Origin: a virus
Length of the DNA stretch: 64,000 nucleotides
IMG/VR virus record: IMGVR_UViG_3300036760_000306
Coordinates: 52,458-116,457 of that record
Reading direction: 5' to 3' (one strand)
Of this stretch, positions 1 through 8,591 are shown one piece after another. Position numbers and translations under genes: made by a program. The notes below the pieces were generated by a model. It did not search any database, was not told the origin of the DNA, and worked only from the letters and a program-made list of their open reading frames with translations. How positions within the stretch are numbered: the first letter of the stretch is position 1; every line of letters begins with the position of its first letter.

Positions 1-297
1 CAGCAACGAGCCCGTTTGCAAAGAACGGCATCTGGGGGAGTATCGACGGCAACCAACAGCTTCAATACTAAGCCAGGTAAACGGGTGACCCTGAGTGCCT
101 ATCACTCCCTCGCGGGTGACTTTGAAGGTGTAGCGGAATCCGCTGTGCCTTATGTGTACGCCCCCAAGAAGTTCAAAGAACTGGCTCCCACCATCTATGC
201 AGCGGTGGCGAAATGGTTCAAGGGGGCACACGTCCGATATGCTGGGGATTCCTTTGCTAGCAATCCCATAGGGGAAGTCGAGGCGGCGCTGTGGTGA
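1..297 (+). CDS. 3' end of an unrecognised protein
   Basis: The reading frame is open from the first base of the window, so the gene starts upstream; about 98 codons are visible. The sequence is soluble-looking, rich in Ala, Lys and Tyr, with no motif I recognise. Its stop overlaps the start of the polyvalent gene by 7 nt, so the two are probably translated together. Confidence 0.6.
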   Translation, partial: QQRARLQRTASGGVSTATNSFNTKPGKRVTLSAYHSLAGDFEGVAESAVPYVYAPKKFKELAPTIYAAVAKWFKGAHVRYAGDSFASNPIGEVEAALW

Positions 298-3200
298 TCC
301 AAGCACGAGTAGCAGAGCGCTTCGTTAGGGTGTCGGCGTACTCCGAAGACACCCTAGAGGTTGTTGCGGCCGGTCTTGCTCTACTGATCGCACAGAACTA
401 CATCGTCACCAATCCCTTCTTCGATGAGAAGGAGATCCGAACCTACCTGCTGTTGCGCAAGCAGTTCCACGGGGACTTCGTTCAAGCGTGCCTGGACCTG
501 GCGAATGCCTTTGAAGAGGGCCAGTTCGGGCAGAGCGTGCAACCGGCTGTCCCAGCTCTACGGGCTATTGGGCATCTTGGGGTCAAGCAGGATCAGCAAG
601 CGATCCGACAACTCGCGAGAGCATTCCGAGGACTCAAGCACCTCAAGTACAAGGATGTCGAGAACCCGAAGCTCATGCGGCTCATCCTGATGGCCCGCAG
701 ACTTGATGTCACCGCCCCGATCGACGCATGGTCGTCCGGTGGCAGGGATATCAAGGATTTCCTGGAGAACCTGGTCAAGATCCCAGCAGTGCCCACGAGG
801 CTCCGAACACTTCTTCGTAAAGTCATTAAGATGCCTGTGCCCGGCAGTACACTCACCGAGAACGCCAATCCGGGTGCTTGGTTTGAGATGCCTGCTGAGG
901 AGAAGCAGAATCTTCGGGAGTTGACTGAGAAAGTTGAACAAGAGCAGCTTGACATCTGGGAGAAGCACAAAGACTCGGATGCCAATGAGCGCATGGCCGC
1001 TTACCAGAGTGCGGCTCGACGGCTCCAGAAGATTCAGAGCATCGCGGGTGTGAACGTTGGGATCATCAAACGCGAGGATAAGGTCCCGCTCGATGCCTTG
1101 CTGAAGAAAGAGTCGGGGCTCGAAACCGATGGGCCTACCGAGTACACGCGACTCAAGCTTGAGGACTATATCAAGAAGATGGGTACCTACGGTGCCCAAC
1201 GGAAAGAAGGCGACCCCCTTCCTCGTGAGATCAGCAAGCTGCTGACCAGCCTTCGTAAGGCTAAGACGTTCCCAACGATGCAGCGCGTGATCAAAGACGC
1301 GGTGGATCGTCAAGTGCTGGGCCGTGGGGCTGTCGAGGACGTGGACCAAATCCTCAAGCAGGCGAACAAGAACCGGGCGTTGAAAGAGGGCAAGCCCCTT
1401 ACGCCACTTCAGTTCAGCCCACAAACATTGGAGCAGTTCAAGGCAGCGCACGACACGGGACCTGTGGAGTTCGACCCTGACTTCACGGAAGACGAGAAGC
1501 AGCAGTTGCTGGGCCGGGTTTCACGGGCCATCAGTGACTTGGAGGGTGTCTACGGGGAGGGCTTCTGCGGTAAGCATGCCAAGAAACTCGCGTTCCGTTT
1601 CAACAAAGGGTACAGCGGGATGGCATCCGCTCACTACTTCACGTGGGACGATCGCAAAACGTGGCAACCCAGGGTGACGTTCGGTCCGGAGTACGAAGGA
1701 CTCTTGGCTCACGAGCTGTCGCACTACCTTGAGGACTTGCTGGCGTACCAGATCCAGAAGCAGACTGAACCTGAGCGTATCGAGGCCCTCAAGATCAAAG
1801 GGATCGAGGGCGGCCCGGGTGTTCTGTTTTCCAACACAGGCGTACCCTTGAGTCGCTTCGCTGAGGCGGGTTCCCTGGCGAGCTATCGGGACCACCTGGG
1901 CAAGACGATCCCAGAGTTCGTTGATTTCATCGACGCTGTACTGGCCACACCGGACTACAAGCGCTGGGAGGACAAGCTTGGATCGGCTTACGACTCAGCG
2001 CTGCCCAAGGCGATCAAGGCGCTGACCGGCATGAACTATTACGACCTGCCCAAAGATCACCCGTATTACAGTCTGATCGACAAAGCACGGTACCGCTCTG
2101 ATCTACCGCCGGAAGTAAACGCCGAGGCACAGAAGCAGTACAAGGCTATGATGGGCGGCGACGATCGCAAGCTCAGTTACTACAACAGCTCCACCGAGGT
2201 TTGGGCCCGGATGTGCGAGCAGTACGTATACAACCGGCTTATCGACGCGGGGATCTCAAATCCGTGGCTCACTCAGATGAACTACGAGGATGATGTTTTC
2301 ATGGACGAGAAGACCTTCGATACCAAGCTACGTCCTATCATGGACAAGATCTTTGCCAAGCTGAAAGGCCGTAAGCTTATTGCAGGAGTTCCGATGAGCC
2401 CCCTACGTGAACGACTAGCGGACCGCTTCCTACTCGTGGCCCGAGTGGCGGCCCGCTACAAAGAGGCAAAGTACAAGAGCAAAAAAGTAGTGCCCAAAGC
2501 CAGCGGCAAAGGCACTACTGAGGTGTTGGTCTACTCGGATCGGCAGATAGCCCTACGTAAAAGCAAGAAAAGCAAGCGCCTTCAGAAGCTCAGTGGGCAC
2601 ATCGACAAGATGATGGCCAAGGTCAAGAAGGACTTGACCTCTAGTGATCAGAAGACTGCACGTGTTGCGCTCGCCATAATGTTGATTAATGAAACGTACG
2701 AGCGCGTTGGAAATGATACGAGTGCTGCGGGCGAGAACTCAGACACGGATTCCACCCCGCACCTTGGGGTGACCGGGTGGTCAAAAAAGAACATCAAGTT
2801 CACGGGCGGTAAAGCCAAGATCTCCTACCGTGGCAAGAGTTCTGTAGACCATGTGAAAATCGTGGAAGACCCGGCGACGGTCAAGGCACTCAAAAAAGCC
2901 TATGACGAATGTGAAGGGGACAAGGACTGCATCTTCCACTGGGCAGATGGGAAAGTCACGGCCAAAGAAGTCAACGAGGAGTTACGATCCTTTGGGGATT
3001 TGACTGCCAAGGATTTGAGGGGGTGGCACGCCAACAGGCTCATGAAAGAAGAGCTGGCTAAGGTACGAAAAGGCAAGCTACCCGAGGATAAGAAGGAGCG
3101 GGAGAAAAAGCTCAAGGATGAGTGGAAGAAAGCCTTGGAGGTCACGGCGGAGGAAATCCAGCACGAACCTGGCACCCTTCAGGGACAATACCTGGTAGAC

Positions 3201-3476
3201 TCAATGCGTGAACAATACCTGAAGGACGGTACCATAATCGAACGTTTGGATAAGACCGCCATGCTTGACAACTGCGTAATTGACAGCCCCGCATCGGTCT
3301 TTGACCAAGTTGGGATCAAGCGGGGTGACCATTACACGATCACCTGTGATGGTTGCGGAGCTGTGACTCGTTGTCGTTGTGATGGACCTAGAATTGAGGC
3401 TCACGTTCCTTCGTGTCCCGAGTGTGCCCCGAGTGCTCTTTCTGTCCGCTATCAAGTCTCAGAAGGTGCTGGGTAG
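291..3476 (+). CDS. Polyvalent protein: metallopeptidase plus topoisomerase IB
   Basis: A 1061-residue multidomain protein starting GTG. The first ~430 residues are helical and unrecognised. Around residue 473 lies HELSH, a zinc-metallopeptidase HExxH motif. Residues ~800-970 carry a type IB topoisomerase core: ERVGN (Arg), a basic KISYRGKSS strand (Lys), KDLRGW (Arg) and a QHEPGTLQGQY segment with the His and likely nucleophilic Tyr. The C-terminus is a Cys-rich zinc knuckle (CDGCG, CRC, CPEC). Linking unrelated enzymes this way is typical of phage polyvalent proteins that are packaged and injected; I infer that role. RVAERF-type peptides occur at the N-terminus and again at ~702-725, just before the topoisomerase part. 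An AGGAG 5 nt before ATG 2394 could start a separate ~360-residue topoisomerase product. Confidence 0.85.
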   Translation: MVIQARVAERFVRVSAYSEDTLEVVAAGLALLIAQNYIVTNPFFDEKEIRTYLLLRKQFHGDFVQACLDLANAFEEGQFGQSVQPAVPALRAIGHLGVKQDQQAIRQLARAFRGLKHLKYKDVENPKLMRLILMARRLDVTAPIDAWSSGGRDIKDFLENLVKIPAVPTRLRTLLRKVIKMPVPGSTLTENANPGAWFEMPAEEKQNLRELTEKVEQEQLDIWEKHKDSDANERMAAYQSAARRLQKIQSIAGVNVGIIKREDKVPLDALLKKESGLETDGPTEYTRLKLEDYIKKMGTYGAQRKEGDPLPREISKLLTSLRKAKTFPTMQRVIKDAVDRQVLGRGAVEDVDQILKQANKNRALKEGKPLTPLQFSPQTLEQFKAAHDTGPVEFDPDFTEDEKQQLLGRVSRAISDLEGVYGEGFCGKHAKKLAFRFNKGYSGMASAHYFTWDDRKTWQPRVTFGPEYEGLLAHELSHYLEDLLAYQIQKQTEPERIEALKIKGIEGGPGVLFSNTGVPLSRFAEAGSLASYRDHLGKTIPEFVDFIDAVLATPDYKRWEDKLGSAYDSALPKAIKALTGMNYYDLPKDHPYYSLIDKARYRSDLPPEVNAEAQKQYKAMMGGDDRKLSYYNSSTEVWARMCEQYVYNRLIDAGISNPWLTQMNYEDDVFMDEKTFDTKLRPIMDKIFAKLKGRKLIAGVPMSPLRERLADRFLLVARVAARYKEAKYKSKKVVPKASGKGTTEVLVYSDRQIALRKSKKSKRLQKLSGHIDKMMAKVKKDLTSSDQKTARVALAIMLINETYERVGNDTSAAGENSDTDSTPHLGVTGWSKKNIKFTGGKAKISYRGKSSVDHVKIVEDPATVKALKKAYDECEGDKDCIFHWADGKVTAKEVNEELRSFGDLTAKDLRGWHANRLMKEELAKVRKGKLPEDKKEREKKLKDEWKKALEVTAEEIQHEPGTLQGQYLVDSMREQYLKDGTIIERLDKTAMLDNCVIDSPASVFDQVGIKRGDHYTITCDGCGAVTRCRCDGPRIEAHVPSCPECAPSALSVRYQVSEGAG
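2384..2396 (+). promoter_or_regulatory. Internal ribosome-binding site and start inside the polyvalent gene
   Basis: AGGAG at 2384-2388, a 5-nt spacer, then an in-frame ATG at 2394 that begins a second copy of the basic VAxRY-type peptide. This is a textbook Shine-Dalgarno arrangement and decides a possible alternative product containing only the topoisomerase IB and zinc domains. Confidence 0.5.
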
Positions 3477-3499
3477 GGAGGTTAAGGAGATGCTCCTTG

Positions 3500-3679
3500 G
3501 TGAACCGGGGAATGGCGTCCAAAGTCCTGACTCGTTACCTCACGGCCAGGGATGACCAAGGGGTGCATCGTTGGTCCGAAGAGGACCGGCGAAAAGCCAG
3601 TGAAGTTGAAAAAGAACTCAAACAGCTAAAGCAGACTATCGGTAAGCTTGCATCCGACCTTTTGCGGCTAGACCGCTAG
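3500..3679 (+). CDS. Small coiled-coil protein with RYL motif
   Basis: A 59-residue protein. GTG at 3500 is chosen because AAGGAG (3484-3489) is 10 nt upstream; an internal ATG at 3512 is possible. The N-terminus carries KVLTRYLTARDDQG, like the VAxRYL peptide of other proteins here; the rest is a charged Glu/Lys-rich helix likely to form a coiled coil. Function unknown; it follows the polyvalent gene. Confidence 0.6.
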   Translation: MNRGMASKVLTRYLTARDDQGVHRWSEEDRRKASEVEKELKQLKQTIGKLASDLLRLDR

Positions 3680-3712
3680 ACAGTCGTTTTCTAGTTATGC
3701 GCAACCTCAGGC

Positions 3713-3925
3713 ATGACCAACAAAAAGAAGATGCTCTTGGCCGGTGTGTTGCTCCTACTGGGTGGCGCTGCCGCAGCGTACAAGCCCGTGGCCTCTACCG
3801 CGAAGGCAAAGGAAGCCTGCAAAGATCTGCCGTCGTGTCAGGCAAGTTGTAGCAGCCCCTGTTTTTGCAACAGGTCCTGCTTCATCACTTGGTGCTGGGG
3901 GCCGTGGTACTGTCAGTGCGGCTGA
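3713..3925 (+). CDS. Secreted cysteine-rich mini-protein
   Basis: A 70-residue protein with a Sec-type signal (NKKK, a Leu/Val core, Gly-Gly-Ala-Ala-Ala-Ala). The last ~37 residues hold nine cysteines interleaved with Trp and Ser, suggesting an exported disulfide-bonded knot or a metal-binding peptide. I recognise no family. It ends just before a convergent gene. Export through the host membrane and a surface or envelope role are inferred. Confidence 0.6.
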   Translation: MTNKKKMLLAGVLLLLGGAAAAYKPVASTAKAKEACKDLPSCQASCSSPCFCNRSCFITWCWGPWYCQCG

Positions 3926-3935
3926 TCAGTCGCAC

Positions 3936-4253
3936 CTAGAACTCATCGCATTTGATGGGGCAGCTCGGGCCGCGTGGGGAGGCCCCGCAGGTTGGGCACG
4001 GGCTCTGTGGCTTGACGTAATCAGGTACAGTGTGAACCGGGGCTGAGGCTTCGACCCACACGACCCTGGTCTTGTCGTCATGTCCGTGGATCGCCACCAC
4101 GTCATCGATGGTGGCGTACATACCCATGGAGGATCGCTTGGCGAGCCAGTGGATCACGCATTCGCGATTCGTGAACTCAACACCTTCGGCAACAACACCT
4201 GTGCCGCTGACGCCTGAGGAATCTTCGTCACGATGAAGCTGAAAGAGCCGCAT
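3936..4253 (-). CDS. Conserved phage protein with C-terminal zinc knuckle
   Basis: Start taken at the ATG giving MRLFQLHRDED, 5 nt after the methylase stop. The core (SGVSGTGVVAEGVEF, DDVVAIHGHDDKTRVVW) matches a small beta-rich protein I have seen in many phages; its function is not known to me. Unusually it carries a Cys4 tail (CPTCG..CPIKC), probably a zinc site. Likely in one transcript with the upstream Dam gene. Confidence 0.7.
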   Translation of the reverse strand: MRLFQLHRDEDSSGVSGTGVVAEGVEFTNRECVIHWLAKRSSMGMYATIDDVVAIHGHDDKTRVVWVEASAPVHTVPDYVKPQSPCPTCGASPRGPSCPIKCDEF

Positions 4254-4258
4254 TTGGA

Positions 4259-5209
4259 TTACTCCTGGATACGAGTCGAACCGCACCCGCACACAACCTC
4301 AGCATAACTATAGAAGGCTCCGCAATCGGCGCATTCAAGAGGAAACGAGGCAGGCATATAGTTGCGGACCGGGACATCGATCTTCAGGTTCTTTGGCTGC
4401 CCAACTATAACTAGCTCGTTGACCTTCCCTCGCTTGTCTCCCTTCGAGTTGACGTTACGCTTAGCGCCCACGGTGTGCAAAGCAAAGCCTTCATACAATT
4501 CGTGCACAAGAGGAGCATCCGAGTTTGACTGCACGCACATGACCCCGCGATCCACAAGCTTACGGAACAGCTCGGCAAGTTCCCGTTGTTCGTCAGGCCC
4601 AAACTGCCCTGCGTAGGCTGTGAAACTGGCGGTTTCCGAGACGGGTACGTAGGGCGGATCAAAGTACACGAGATCCCCAGCTTGGGCATCATGCACTGCC
4701 TCAGCGAATCCGCCGACCCGTAGGGTGGCAAAGCGTTGAAGGGTCTCTTGGCACGCCTCAATGTTGTGGCGGTCGTAGAGGCTGGGGTTGTCGTACTTAC
4801 CGTAGGGGGCGTTGAACTTCCCCGAGCGGTTGACCCGGTAGAGGCCGTTGAAGCACGTCCGGTTCAGGTAGAGGGTGCGGGCCGCCTTCTCGACTGGATC
4901 CTCGTACTCCACCGCACGGATTCGCTTGAACTGCTGTTCCGTGTTCCAGTCCTGGTCTAGCTTGTATTGGTCAAGACGACGCAGTAGCTCTGGGAGTTGG
5001 TCGCGGACCACTTGATAGCAGTTGATCAGCTCGGGGTTGAAGTCGTTGAGTATGGCTTGGCGGAAACGCCGCCGGTCGGCGAAGTGGAAGAACACTGCTC
5101 CGCCACCTACGAAGGGCTCGTAAAAAGTCAGACTCTTGTGGGTAATGAGCTTGGAGAGCTTACCCAGTAACTGTGTCTTACCGCCAACATATTTAACGAA
5201 TGGCTTCAA
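4259..5209 (-). CDS. dam: DNA adenine methyltransferase (Dam, D12 class)
   Basis: A 316-residue N6-adenine methyltransferase of the D12 class. It has KYVGGK (residues 6-11) and EPFVGGGAVF, which bind AdoMet, and the DPPY catalytic motif at 184-187. D12 enzymes of this type usually methylate GATC; the window is visibly rich in GATC. A C-terminal CADCG..CGCG zinc ribbon extends beyond the usual ~270 residues. The start is TTG, with GGAG 8 nt upstream, overlapping the stop of the preceding helix-turn-helix fragment as TTGA. Confidence 0.93.
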   Translation of the reverse strand: MKPFVKYVGGKTQLLGKLSKLITHKSLTFYEPFVGGGAVFFHFADRRRFRQAILNDFNPELINCYQVVRDQLPELLRRLDQYKLDQDWNTEQQFKRIRAVEYEDPVEKAARTLYLNRTCFNGLYRVNRSGKFNAPYGKYDNPSLYDRHNIEACQETLQRFATLRVGGFAEAVHDAQAGDLVYFDPPYVPVSETASFTAYAGQFGPDEQRELAELFRKLVDRGVMCVQSNSDAPLVHELYEGFALHTVGAKRNVNSKGDKRGKVNELVIVGQPKNLKIDVPVRNYMPASFPLECADCGAFYSYAEVVCGCGSTRIQE

Positions 5210-5489
5210 CGTCTTGCTCCGTGCTTAATCCTACTGATCTGTGAGTCCCGGACGCCGAATCGAATAGCTAGTTCCTTTCCTGGTAGAGTGCTTGCACGGA
5301 TTAGTGCAACATATATTCAGTCTGAAGCAACAAATTCCTATGCTTCCCACCCCTAAGAACTGCGAGATGTGTGTGGTACCGGTTGCGTAAGCGTTTTCCG
5401 TTACCGATGTACCGCCGCCCATTCACATGGTTTACGATCGCGTAAATGCCAGGACTCAACGCGAGATTGTTAGGGACTTCAAATCTCAT
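5206..5489 (-). pseudogene. Decayed GIY-YIG endonuclease with helix-turn-helix tail
   Basis: The first frame (5301-5489) encodes 62 residues with both hallmarks of a GIY-YIG nuclease (GIYAIVNHVNGRRYIGNG) and stops after about half a domain. In another frame at 5206-5290 the same strand encodes ELAIRFGVRDSQISRIKHG, the DNA-binding tail usual in such homing endonucleases, with no start codon and a TGA upstream. The two parts read as one broken gene lying immediately before dam. A frameshift plus partial deletion is inferred. Confidence 0.6.
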
Positions 5490-5867
5490 TCACTCGTCCT
5501 CAGCATCTGCCAACGTCTCGGCCTCAGCGGTCACGGCCTGAAGGAAGTCTTGGAAGAAAGACTGCCAGGCGAGTACCACGGGGATTTCCCCACGCTCTTT
5601 GCTCCACGCCTCGTAGGCACTGATGACCCCTGGGCCCACCGCTTGAAAGAACAGGGCACGTAAGTGGTTGTCGGTAGCAAGGGACCGCTTCAGGACGGTC
5701 TGGGCAGCCGTCAGAAACAACGCCGTGGAGTCACCCCCGACTTCGCAGCCCTTCTCGAAAGCATCCTTCGTGAGGGCCAACAGGGCCTCTTGGGCTTGCG
5801 CTGGTGGGATGCTGGCCGCCACCATGAGCTGGTACGCGGGGTCGAAAGTGGGGAGGTCAGTGTTCAT
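5490..5867 (-). CDS. Hypothetical acidic protein
   Basis: A 125-residue acidic, helical protein (Ala- and Glu-rich, ending TLADAEDE). No motif recognised. The TGA stop is followed directly by the ATG of the GIY-YIG remnant, suggesting that remnant was once part of this operon. Confidence 0.6.
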   Translation of the reverse strand: MNTDLPTFDPAYQLMVAASIPPAQAQEALLALTKDAFEKGCEVGGDSTALFLTAAQTVLKRSLATDNHLRALFFQAVGPGVISAYEAWSKERGEIPVVLAWQSFFQDFLQAVTAEAETLADAEDE

Positions 5868-5934
5868 CGAGGGCCTCGAAAATGGCGAGGTCTTGTGATC
5901 GTCTCAGGGCCAACAGGAGGTAAGGCTAGTACGG

Positions 5935-6561
5935 TTAGCATCTGGACATCTTTCGCATTGGTGCATAGGTCATCCTATGTGCTGGGCTTGGGCCTAAACT
6001 AGTTAGTCCAGTTAGATGCTTAGTTGTACCGTACCCGGCAGAACTTGATAAGTCGTACCCAGGGTATTGACGATCTAGCTCATCCATAATCCTATCATGT
6101 TGGACCTTGGCCACAATTGACGCTGCTCCAACGACTTGAAGTAGTGCATCTGCCTTTGGTAACGTGTAGGAGCCTAAGACGCTGCGTATACCGTCAATAA
6201 TGCACAGAGGCGTTTCTGTTACCCCTTGCTTGGAGTGCTCCGCTAATGCCCCAGTGATTGCCCTGGAATGCGCTTCTACGAATGCTCGACCAGCCCCAAG
6301 TGAATCAAATTCATCCGCATACATGTGTACTACGTGATAGGTAATCGATTTGATGAGCTGCGGGTATAGGTACTCACGAGCTGTGCGGGTCAACTTCTTG
6401 GAATCTGTGACCCCAGGCATGCTCCAACTTCTTGGCGCAATAGCGGCACACACGGAAAGCGGACCTGCCCAGCTCCCCAAACCCACTTCATCACTACCAA
6501 GGATAAATTGATGGGTCTCAATCTTGGCTTGAAGCAATGGTGGGATCAGGGGTGGTGTCAT
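5935..6561 (-). CDS. rnhB: Ribonuclease HII
   Basis: A 208-residue enzyme that nicks RNA-DNA hybrids at ribonucleotides, useful for removing primers or misincorporated rNMPs during phage replication. The family signature GSDEVGLGSWAGPL (catalytic Asp24-Glu25), the DSKKL loop, a central acidic IIDGI segment and GAASIVAK are all present; length is normal. The start is preceded by GGTGTA with 9 nt between the element and ATG, indicating a leaderless transcript. Confidence 0.93.
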   Translation of the reverse strand: MTPPLIPPLLQAKIETHQFILGSDEVGLGSWAGPLSVCAAIAPRSWSMPGVTDSKKLTRTAREYLYPQLIKSITYHVVHMYADEFDSLGAGRAFVEAHSRAITGALAEHSKQGVTETPLCIIDGIRSVLGSYTLPKADALLQVVGAASIVAKVQHDRIMDELDRQYPGYDLSSSAGYGTTKHLTGLTSLGPSPAHRMTYAPMRKMSRC

Positions 6562-6570
6562 ACCTACCTA

Positions 6571-6576
6571 TACACC
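6571..6576 (-). promoter_or_regulatory. GGTGTA start-proximal promoter element for rnhB
   Basis: GGTGTA read on the minus strand, 9 nt before the rnhB ATG. One of about 18 such elements at this spacing in the window. Confidence 0.5.
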
Positions 6577-6592
6577 GAAGCAATCTGGAGTG

Positions 6593-6922
6593 TCACCGGA
6601 GGCCATGGAGTAACCTGTCTACCCGCTCGGGTTCTCGTTTCCTGAGTTCCGCTTCGACTCGGCTGTAGAACGTGGCCCGGTTCAGCATCCGGTGCCGCAC
6701 GGTGGAGATCAGGCCCCCGCCCATCCGGAGGGCGCTGAAGGTGATGGTCAAGAACGAAACCATCGCCAGCGTGCTCAGGCGTTCGACCTGGAGCTTGGCG
6801 AGGATTAGGTCCGCATCGGGCGCGAGTTCCCCAAGCTCAGGGCTCATTCTCTCGTAGATGGCATCGACCAACGAGTCGTCGGACCCTTGCCACGTGTAAA
6901 TCGTCTCAACCCACTCATCCAT
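6593..6922 (-). CDS. Hypothetical protein with one membrane-like segment
   Basis: 109 residues; a hydrophobic stretch around residues 50-65 (LAMVSFLTITFSAL) could be a single membrane segment or buried helix, followed by a very basic C-terminal third. Not recognised. Lies between the tail fibre and rnhB genes, all on the minus strand. Confidence 0.55.
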   Translation of the reverse strand: MDEWVETIYTWQGSDDSLVDAIYERMSPELGELAPDADLILAKLQVERLSTLAMVSFLTITFSALRMGGGLISTVRHRMLNRATFYSRVEAELRKREPERVDRLLHGLR

Positions 6923-6942
6923 GGGGCGAGACTACACCAGAA

Positions 6943-8535
6943 TCAACTGCTCAACGTGTGGTTGTGGCCGTTCTGCGTGTGGTTGTGCCCAGTATCCGTA
7001 ACCCCATGGCTGTGCCCAGAATCGGAGACGGTGACTCCGGTGGCGCTGGACCCTAAAGTATGGGTGTGCTGTGTCTGCGTTAAATTCAATGAATAGACGT
7101 ACCACACATCAATGCCGTGATTACCGTGGTGGTTGCCCGTAACATCGAAAGTACCATTCACCGTATCCGTTGCTGCAAACGTTCTAACCTCACCGTCAAC
7201 GCTGACCTTTAAAAATGCTGTCACGTTGTCATTTGGCACCCCGAAGGACGCGCCTAACTCGATAGTTACGCTAGTCCCACCACCCACCGGGGCGCTATTC
7301 ACGTAGTTGGTGACGAAAAAGAAGGCTTTGGCACCCACGACAACGCCCCCGCCAACCGGCTTGGTGAACACCTCTGCTAGAGCGCTACCGTTACGACCTG
7401 TGCCATTAATCGTGACTGTGCCGCCCGCCCAACCTGCGGGAAACGTTACGTCCATGGTCCGGGGCACGCCGGGCTGTGCAGTGGGCACACTACTGGCGGC
7501 GGGTTGAGCGATGGTACCCTGAGTAAGTCCATCGGCTTCAACAGTGTTCAGGGCATACCACCCCGTCAACGTAACCGCATTGTTTACGGGAGTCGTGGAG
7601 CCCACCGTGTGGGTGTGTCCAGGATCCGTGACAGCGGTAACGGCCGTACCCGAGTTGATCGAGAGTCCGGTGGCACTTGAGTTGTTCGTAGGCGTGGTCG
7701 AGTTGACCGTGAGAGGATCCGAACCGCCTGCATGTGTCGCAGAGTGCGCAGTAGGAGTACGAGCGTTTGAAAGCCTAGGGTCGTTGCCAGCCGTAACTGT
7801 GTTGGCTGCGGAGCCGTAAGGGACTTCTTCCCATGTTGTGTTTGCGGCGTTTCGTTTGAGAAACCCATTTGCAAGCTTTGCAGGGAGTGCGTCTGCTTGT
7901 AAGCCCACAACCGAAGGAGCCGGGTAAACACCCGCTAAATCGCCACTAGCGGGACCAACAGGAGGCCCACCGCCAAAGACTATCGGAGCGTGGGTCCACT
8001 GGTTTAGAAACGAATCGTAAAGTAGGACATCCCCGTTGCTCGGGGGCGGCGCTTCGATTGGAATGCCCTCAAGACCCACGACGGTGGGGTTTGGGTAGGT
8101 TCCGAATAGATCCCCACCAGCAGGCCCAACCGGCGGACTTCCTGCAACCCAGTTAACACCGTCCGACCAATAGGGACCGTTATCGGTTGTGTTCCAGATC
8201 ACGGTTCCGGAGGGGTACCCAGAAGCGGCGGGGAGAGTCAGAGTCGTGTACGCCTCGGGCGTAACGAACATTTGAGCGATGATGACGCCGACCTGGTGGA
8301 ACTTCCGGATCGTGCCTGCCTCAAACGAAAGCAAAGATCGGCTGGATCCAGCGATGTCGATGAAGCCGCCTACAGGGACATAGCAGGCAACTTTGCGGTT
8401 CTGGTTCTCGTACCCAACGTCCAAGTCATTGATCAGGACCGGGTTCGTGTTGGGACGCCCGTCAGCCATCAAACCCGTATGCGTCAACCGAATCAGGAGG
8501 ACGGGACGAGGCGCTGGGTTCGGCGTCGGGGGCAT
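6943..8535 (-). CDS. Tail fibre / receptor-binding protein
   Basis: About 530 residues from the ATG at 8535; the frame is open to 8634, but that would overlap the divergent HNH gene. Two spacer repeats of the GPxxGDLxGxYPxPxVVGL type are common in tail fibres and suggest a trimeric shaft. Ser/Thr/Asn/Gly-rich beta sequence follows. The C-terminus is exceptionally His-rich (HTH, HSHG, GHNHTQNGHNH), like the metal-binding needle of some long and short tail fibres. Host recognition is inferred from this architecture; no chaperone domain is evident. Confidence 0.75.
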   Translation of the reverse strand: MPPTPNPAPRPVLLIRLTHTGLMADGRPNTNPVLINDLDVGYENQNRKVACYVPVGGFIDIAGSSRSLLSFEAGTIRKFHQVGVIIAQMFVTPEAYTTLTLPAASGYPSGTVIWNTTDNGPYWSDGVNWVAGSPPVGPAGGDLFGTYPNPTVVGLEGIPIEAPPPSNGDVLLYDSFLNQWTHAPIVFGGGPPVGPASGDLAGVYPAPSVVGLQADALPAKLANGFLKRNAANTTWEEVPYGSAANTVTAGNDPRLSNARTPTAHSATHAGGSDPLTVNSTTPTNNSSATGLSINSGTAVTAVTDPGHTHTVGSTTPVNNAVTLTGWYALNTVEADGLTQGTIAQPAASSVPTAQPGVPRTMDVTFPAGWAGGTVTINGTGRNGSALAEVFTKPVGGGVVVGAKAFFFVTNYVNSAPVGGGTSVTIELGASFGVPNDNVTAFLKVSVDGEVRTFAATDTVNGTFDVTGNHHGNHGIDVWYVYSLNLTQTQHTHTLGSSATGVTVSDSGHSHGVTDTGHNHTQNGHNHTLSS

Positions 8536-8591
8536 ACCAGGGCTTTTGACAAGAACAAAAACCCCGGATCCCCTAATCGTCCCCGCTAGGC

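Noticed and set aside
558-1451. 297-codon open frame antisense to the polyvalent gene
   Set aside because: Its protein is Leu/Arg-rich nonsense typical of a reverse-strand shadow; the sense frame has strong domain evidence.
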